In this document: in pieces, positions 59,481 to 64,000 of the stretch
Layout: each line of letters starts with the position of its first letter
Numbering within the stretch: the stretch's first letter is position 1
Source of the DNA: an uncultured Bryobacteraceae bacterium
GTDB lineage: Bacteria > Acidobacteriota > Terriglobia > Bryobacterales > Bryobacteraceae
Length of the DNA stretch: 64,000 bases
Assembly (NCBI GenBank): GCA_938003835.1
Contig: CALKXJ010000002.1
Location: 186,001 to 250,000, forward strand
Direction of reading: 5' to 3'
The notes under the pieces: generated by a model
What the model was told of the DNA's origin: nothing
Databases searched by the model: none
What the model saw: the letters and a program-made list of their open reading frames with translations, nothing else
Made by a program: the position numbers and the translations under genes

Positions 59481-60674
59481 CTACCTCGGAAACAGCGCCA
59501 CCAGAAGCGCGGTCGCGAACAGGTTCACCAGCGCGACCGGGAACATGAACTTCCAGGCGAACTGCATGAGTTGATCGTATCGGAAGCGGGGCAGAGTGCC
59601 GCGAACCCAGATGAAGACGAACATCAGGAAGCCGGCCTTGGCCAGGAACCAGAAGGGCGGCACCAGCAGCGGGTGCGCCGCCGGAATCAGGAAGATGGCC
59701 GCCACGGCAAACAGCGCCAGGCCCACCCAGGGCAGCGTGCGCCGGTCCTTTGGCCGGGGCGCCTGCCGGGAGTAGTAGACGGCCAGCGCGCCGAGCAAGG
59801 CGAAGATCACCGCCGGCGCCCAGTTCGAGCCGAGCGTTTCGGGAAACGGCGGCAGCCAGCCGCCGAGGAAGACCGTCGTGGTGATGGCGGTCATCGTAAT
59901 CATGTTGGCGTACTCGGCCATGAAGAAGGAAGCGAACTTGAGGCTGCTGTATTCGGTGTGAAAACCCGCCACCAGCTCGTTTTCCGCCTCGGGCAGATCG
60001 AAGGGGATGCGGTTGGTTTCGGCGAAGGCCGCGATCAGAAAGACCAGGAAGCCCACCAGTTGCGGCGCGGGCAACTGGAAGATCATCCAGTTGGGCAGGA
60101 TGCCGAGAATCGTCCCCTGCTGTGCGAGGACGATCTCGCGGAGGCTGAGGCTGCCGGCCACCAGCAGCGGCGCCCCGAGCGAGAGCGCCAGCGGCAACTC
60201 GTAGCTGATCATCTGTGCGGCCGAGCGCAGCCCGCCGAGCAGCGAGTATTTGTTGTTGGAGGCCCAGCCGGCGAACGTCACCGCGTAAACGCTCAGCGAG
60301 GAGATGGCCAGCACGAACAGGATCCCGATGTTGAGATCGGTGAGCTGCATCGTCGTGCGCACTCCGAACAGCTCGACTTCGGGGCCGAACGGGACCACTA
60401 CGATGGAGATCAGGGCCAGCGAGACCGCCAGGAACGGCGCCAACAGGTAAAAGAACAGGTTGACGTGAGAGGGGATGAAGCCTTCCTTGGTGAGCAGCTT
60501 GAGGACGTCGGCAAACGGCTGAAGCAGACCGTGCGGGCCGACGCGGTAAGGCCCCATGCGGAGCTGGATGTGGGCGATCACCTTGCGCTCCACCCATTGC
60601 AGGTAGAGCAGGCTGACCATCAGCACGGAGATGACAATCGCCGCTTTGAGCAGGCTCAGTACAAAAAAGTTCAT
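59481..60674 (-). CDS. nuoH: NADH-quinone oxidoreductase subunit H
   Basis: 397 residues, eight or nine helices. Markers: LLYLQWVERKVIAHIQLRMGPYRVGPHGLLQPFAD (quinone-chamber loop), AGWASNNKYSLLGGLRSAAQMISYELPL, NRIPFDLPEAENELVAGFHTEYSSLKFASFFMAEYANM (conserved Glu cluster) and FVWVRGTLPRFRYDQLM-like FVFIWVRGTLPRFRYDQ. It joins the peripheral arm to the membrane arm of complex I. Lies 63 bases after nuoG. Confidence 0.98.
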   Translation of the reverse strand: MNFFVLSLLKAAIVISVLMVSLLYLQWVERKVIAHIQLRMGPYRVGPHGLLQPFADVLKLLTKEGFIPSHVNLFFYLLAPFLAVSLALISIVVVPFGPEVELFGVRTTMQLTDLNIGILFVLAISSLSVYAVTFAGWASNNKYSLLGGLRSAAQMISYELPLALSLGAPLLVAGSLSLREIVLAQQGTILGILPNWMIFQLPAPQLVGFLVFLIAAFAETNRIPFDLPEAENELVAGFHTEYSSLKFASFFMAEYANMITMTAITTTVFLGGWLPPFPETLGSNWAPAVIFALLGALAVYYSRQAPRPKDRRTLPWVGLALFAVAAIFLIPAAHPLLVPPFWFLAKAGFLMFVFIWVRGTLPRFRYDQLMQFAWKFMFPVALVNLFATALLVALFPR

Positions 60675-60737
60675 CGAGCGCCTCGCCGGCGTGCCGGCAC
60701 GGGCACGCGCGTGCAGGACCGCCCCGGCTGCTGCGCG

Positions 60738-62831
60738 CTAGCCGCGATAAAGCTCACCGGGGGCTTCCGTCACGGAATTTAACGCTTGCGAGTATCGACC
60801 CAACGTGCCGGATCTAAACAACGTGTCCCGCGCCGATCGAATTAGCTCCGGCCGCCACTCGACCGGCACCCGGCCGTTTTGCGGCGAGCTCGGCGCGGCT
60901 CCGCCGGCGGCCAGGACAGGCAGAGCAACATTATACCCGGGTACAGTCGCCCGGATCTCCTCGAAGACCTTCTCCGGATTCGCCGGACCGATCTCAGCAC
61001 GCATCGCTCGGGCCAGCAGGCCGAAGATCTCCAGGTCGGTCTTGGCGCCGGGGAAGTCGATCGCCTTGCGAAGCTGCTGGATTTCGCCGCAGACGTTGGT
61101 GAACGTTCCTGTCTTTTCGTAGGCCGAGGCGGCCGGCAGCACCACGTCGGCCCGGCGCGCCGTCTCAGTCAGAAACAGATCCTGGACCACGACGAAGGCC
61201 GCCGTGGAGGCCAGCGGAGCGTCTTTGAGCGGATTGGCCCCCACCACCCAGAGCGCGTCCAGATCCGGCGCGGCCAGGATCTCCGGCAGCGCCATGCCCC
61301 GTTCCAGGCCGGCCTCCGCCACGGGCCGGTAGCCCGGCAGCAGATCAGGGAGCAGCCCCATATCCGCGGCGCCGCGCGAATTGGCGTAGTCCACCAGGCA
61401 GACATACTTGACCGGAATCCCGAGGCTGTCGCCGAAGGCCACCAGGCGGTGGACCAACTCCCCCTTGACGGCGTCCCCGAAGAGGATCACCAGCTCCGGC
61501 TCCCCCTTCAATTCGGCGGCGAGCCCTTCCACCGCGGCCAGCTCCTCGCCCGGCCGGCAGCGCACGGAGCGGACCGCATACTGCTCCTCCCGCACCGGTC
61601 CCGGCGTCACGGCATAGAGGCGCAGGCCGTGATGGCGCCAGTTGGCCCGCAGCTGGAAAGCGAGAAACGGCTGCTGCTGGGCCAGATCAGCGGCGATGAC
61701 GAGCGCCGCCCGCGTGCGGTAAAGGTCGCCCGTCGTCGCCAGCGCCCCGGTGCGCCCGGCGAGTGCGTCCACCAGCGCCACGACATCACCCGTACGGTGA
61801 TGGTCGATGTGGTTGGTGCCGAGCACCTGGCGAGCAAACTTTTGCAGGCAATAGTTCTCCTCGTTGGTGGTGCGGTTGGAGCCGATGACGCCGATGCGGC
61901 CGCCGCGCGCCCGGATCTCCTCGAAGCGGCGCGCCACCAGCGCGACGGCCTGCATCCAGTTCACCGGCCGGAGTTCTCCGCCTTCGCGCACCAGCGGAGT
62001 GCGCAGCCGCTCCGGATGCTCGACGAAATCGAAACCGAAGCGACCCTTGACGCAGAGGAATTCACCGTTCAGCCCCGAGCGATCCCGGTTGTTGGCGCGA
62101 ATGATGGCGTCGTTGCGCACGCCGAGCGTGGTCTTGCAACCGTTGGAGCAGTGGGCGCAGATGGTGCCCACATGCTGCATCTCCCAGGGGCGGGTCTTGT
62201 AACGGTAGCGGCCGCTGGTGAGCGCCCCCACCGGGCAGATGTCGATGCACATGCCGCACTCGTCACATTCCAGGTGATCGCCCCGGTTCGGCCCGATCTC
62301 GGTATAGACGCCCCGGTGTACCACACCGAGCGCCTTGACGCCGAGACCTTCATCGCAGATGCGGACGCAGCGGTAGCAGAGGATGCAGCGCGGCGCGTCG
62401 AAGTAGACGAGCGGGGAGAACTGCTTCTCCTCGGTGTGAACCTTCTGCTCGAGGAAGCGGCTCTCGCCGGCCCCGTAGCGGAAGACCATGTCCTGGAGCT
62501 CGCACTCGCCGCCCTTGTCGCAGACGGGGCAGTCCAGCGGGTGGTTGGTGAGCAGGAACTCGAGCATCGCCTTGCGGGCCTCGACCACCGCAGGCGTCTC
62601 GGTGTGCACCACCATGCCCGGCTGCGCGACGAGCGTGCAGGCGGTCAGGAGCTTCGGCGCCTTCTTCACCTCCACCAGGCACATGCGGCAGGCCGCCTGG
62701 AGCGCAAGGCCGTCGTAATAACAGAAGGCGGGGATCTCAATGCCGGCGGCCTTGGCGGCGTTGATCACCAGCGTGCCCGCCGGCACCTCGACCTGCTTGC
62801 CGTCAATCGTAAGCTTTACCAGTTCCTCCAT
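60738..62831 (-). CDS. nuoG: NADH-quinone oxidoreductase subunit G
   Basis: 697 residues from the ATG at 62831, overlapping the nuoF stop by one base (TGATG). N-terminal 2Fe-2S domain (Cys in FCYYDGLALQAACRMC and LLTAC), HxC-type cluster segment HPLDCPVCDKGGECELQD, two 4Fe-4S motifs (CILCYRCVRIC, CDECGMCIDICP), then the molybdopterin-like domain opening with CAHCSNGCKTTLG and EFLCVKGRFG, the N7 cluster ligands. The Mopterin-oxidoreductase-like remainder is shorter than in E. coli (about 908 residues). It conducts electrons in the NADH module of complex I. No molybdenum is bound in this family. Confidence 0.96.
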   Translation of the reverse strand: MEELVKLTIDGKQVEVPAGTLVINAAKAAGIEIPAFCYYDGLALQAACRMCLVEVKKAPKLLTACTLVAQPGMVVHTETPAVVEARKAMLEFLLTNHPLDCPVCDKGGECELQDMVFRYGAGESRFLEQKVHTEEKQFSPLVYFDAPRCILCYRCVRICDEGLGVKALGVVHRGVYTEIGPNRGDHLECDECGMCIDICPVGALTSGRYRYKTRPWEMQHVGTICAHCSNGCKTTLGVRNDAIIRANNRDRSGLNGEFLCVKGRFGFDFVEHPERLRTPLVREGGELRPVNWMQAVALVARRFEEIRARGGRIGVIGSNRTTNEENYCLQKFARQVLGTNHIDHHRTGDVVALVDALAGRTGALATTGDLYRTRAALVIAADLAQQQPFLAFQLRANWRHHGLRLYAVTPGPVREEQYAVRSVRCRPGEELAAVEGLAAELKGEPELVILFGDAVKGELVHRLVAFGDSLGIPVKYVCLVDYANSRGAADMGLLPDLLPGYRPVAEAGLERGMALPEILAAPDLDALWVVGANPLKDAPLASTAAFVVVQDLFLTETARRADVVLPAASAYEKTGTFTNVCGEIQQLRKAIDFPGAKTDLEIFGLLARAMRAEIGPANPEKVFEEIRATVPGYNVALPVLAAGGAAPSSPQNGRVPVEWRPELIRSARDTLFRSGTLGRYSQALNSVTEAPGELYRG

Positions 62832-64000
62832 CACACCACCACCAGCGGGGTCTCGACGGCGACCTTCTTGGGCAGCCGCGCCTCGAACTCCTCGCGGAAC
62901 TTCTGGACGTAGGAGATGGTCGGCATGGCCGCAGCGTCGCCCAGCGGGCAGAAGGTCCGCCCCAGCATGTTGCGGGAGATTTCGGCGACCAGGTCGATGT
63001 CGGAGGGCTGGCCGCGCCCGGCATCCAGCCGTTCGAGGATCTTGCGCAGCCAGATGGTGCCCTCGCGGCAGGGGACGCACCAGCCGCAGCTTTCGTGCTG
63101 GTAAAAGCGCATGACGCGCACGGCGACCTTCACCATGTCGGTGGTCTCGTCCATGACGATGACGCCGCCCGAGCCGAGCATGCTGCCCGCCTTGGCCACC
63201 GAGTCGAAATCCATGGCCACGTCGCACTCCTCGGCTTTGAGTATGGGGCAGGAGGTGCCGCCGGGAATCACCGCCTTGAGCTTGCGGCCGCCGCGGATGC
63301 CGCCGCCGACCTCCTCGATCATGCGCAGCAGGTTGAAGCCCATCGGCAGCTCGTAAACCCCGGGGCGGTTGACGTGCCCGGAGAGAGCAAACAGGCGCGT
63401 GCCGCCGTTGCGGGGCGTGCCAAGGGCGGCGAAGGCGGCGCCCCCGTCGCGCAGGATGGCCGGGACGGCGCAGAAGGTTTCCACGTTGTTGAGCACCGTC
63501 GGGCACCCGAAAGCGCCGGAGACGGCCGGGAAGGGCGGCCGGATGCGCGGCTGGCCCCGCTTGCCCTCGAGCGATTCGAGCAGCGCCGACTCCTCACCGC
63601 ACTCATAGGAGCCCGCGCCCGTGTGCGTGTAGACGTCGAAGTTCATGCCCGTGCCGAGGATGTTCCGGCCCAGATAGCCGCGCGCGTAGGCCTCCTCGAT
63701 GGCCCGGTCCAGGATCTCGATGATGTAGCGGTACTCGCCGCGGATATAGATGTAGCCGGTCTCGGCACCCACCGCGCGGGCAGCGATCAGCATGCCCTCG
63801 AGCAACTGGTGCGGGTCGTTTTCCATGAGCACCCGGTCCTTGCAGGTGCCCGGCTCGCCCTCGTCGGCGTTCACCACCACGTACTTGGGCTTGGGCGACT
63901 CGCGCGGCACGAAGCTCCACTTCAGGCCCGCCGGAAATCCGGCGCCGCCGCGACCGCGGAGGTTGGAAATCTTCACCTCCTCGATGATGCGTTCCGGCGG
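62831..64000 (-). CDS. nuoF: NADH-quinone oxidoreductase subunit F (5' end outside window)
   Basis: 389 codons are visible; the reading frame continues through the right edge (PPERIIEEVKISNLRGRGG), so the first few dozen residues are missing. FMN/NADH-binding segments: LRGRGGAGFPAGLKWSF, VVNADEGEPGTCKDR, GAGSYECGEESALLESLEGK; the N3 4Fe-4S ligands are in HESCGWCVPCREGT plus a later Cys in RTFCPLGDAA. It accepts hydride from NADH and passes electrons to NuoG. First visible gene of the minus-strand complex I operon; nuoA-E, if present, lie beyond the edge. Confidence 0.97.
   Translation of the reverse strand, partial: PPERIIEEVKISNLRGRGGAGFPAGLKWSFVPRESPKPKYVVVNADEGEPGTCKDRVLMENDPHQLLEGMLIAARAVGAETGYIYIRGEYRYIIEILDRAIEEAYARGYLGRNILGTGMNFDVYTHTGAGSYECGEESALLESLEGKRGQPRIRPPFPAVSGAFGCPTVLNNVETFCAVPAILRDGGAAFAALGTPRNGGTRLFALSGHVNRPGVYELPMGFNLLRMIEEVGGGIRGGRKLKAVIPGGTSCPILKAEECDVAMDFDSVAKAGSMLGSGGVIVMDETTDMVKVAVRVMRFYQHESCGWCVPCREGTIWLRKILERLDAGRGQPSDIDLVAEISRNMLGRTFCPLGDAAAMPTISYVQKFREEFEARLPKKVAVETPLVVV

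Noticed and set aside
60879-62912. 677-codon plus-strand open frame opposite nuoG
   Set aside because: Antisense shadow of nuoG.
1-64000. CRISPR arrays, rRNA, tRNA, phage or transposase genes, replication origin
   Set aside because: No regularly spaced repeats, no cloverleaf or rRNA sequence, no integrase or transposase motifs and no DnaA-box cluster were seen on reading the window.

Overview
The window is GC-rich, densely coding bacterial DNA that most likely comes from an acidobacterium of the Solibacter/Bryobacter type. The grounds are family content: a VWA protein of the acidobacterial TIGR03436 type, two proteins carrying the Solibacter-type TIGR03437 secreted domain, and three large TonB-dependent receptors with carboxypeptidase-regulatory-like N-termini. 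No phage, transposase, CRISPR array, rRNA or tRNA was seen. This assignment is an inference from protein families, not from a marker gene.

Layout. 1-443: truncated sigma-54 activator with a receiver that lacks its phosphoacceptor Asp. 592-4353 (minus): corrinoid methyl-transfer operon (B12 protein, homocysteine methyltransferase domain, DUF1638, RACo-like reactivase), divergent from a PD40 beta-propeller gene (4510-5520). 5527-13481 (minus): recO-glyQ-glyS-ppdK-FGGY kinase. 13568-14894: small Cys-rich protein and a SIS-domain protein. 15063-22238: two divergently transcribed giant TonB receptors. 22254-25347: amidase, moeA-moaC. 25466-30380: VWA protein, coiled-coil membrane protein, class III aminotransferase, acidic membrane protein. 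30389-33671: PPIase lipoprotein and a GNAT-phosphoglucose isomerase fusion. 33753-41466 (minus): PhoR/PhoB-like pair followed by a TIGR03437 protein, a TonB receptor and a secreted beta-helix protein. 41620-47633: hypothetical protein and two very large secreted proteins. 48054-53819 (plus): FlK-like thioesterase, Tat-exported PLP enzyme, rhamnose isomerase, tandem esterase and Tat-lipoprotein TIM barrel. 53820-64000 (minus): complex I genes nuoF(partial)-G-H-J-K-L-M-N, with nuoI absent from its usual place.

How the parts work together. The corrinoid operon looks like a split, folate-domain-less methyl-transfer system that passes methyl groups to homocysteine and is kept active by its own ATP-dependent reductive activator. 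The PhoBR-like pair has an 11-bp-periodic GTTAC array in front of the regulator and a weaker one in front of the TonB operon, which suggests one regulated outer-membrane uptake system. The rhamnose isomerase cluster looks like part of rhamnoside or acetylated-polysaccharide use. Many promoters here appear to be extended -10 (TGN-TAnnnT) types with poor -35 boxes, and several genes look leaderless or nearly so.

The most unusual items are the DUF1638 corrinoid operon, the GNAT-PGI fusion, the two-component/TonB locus with its repeat arrays, the roughly 340-nt leader with tandem promoters at 47634-48012, the palindromic gggacagtatactc repeats, and the missing nuoI.
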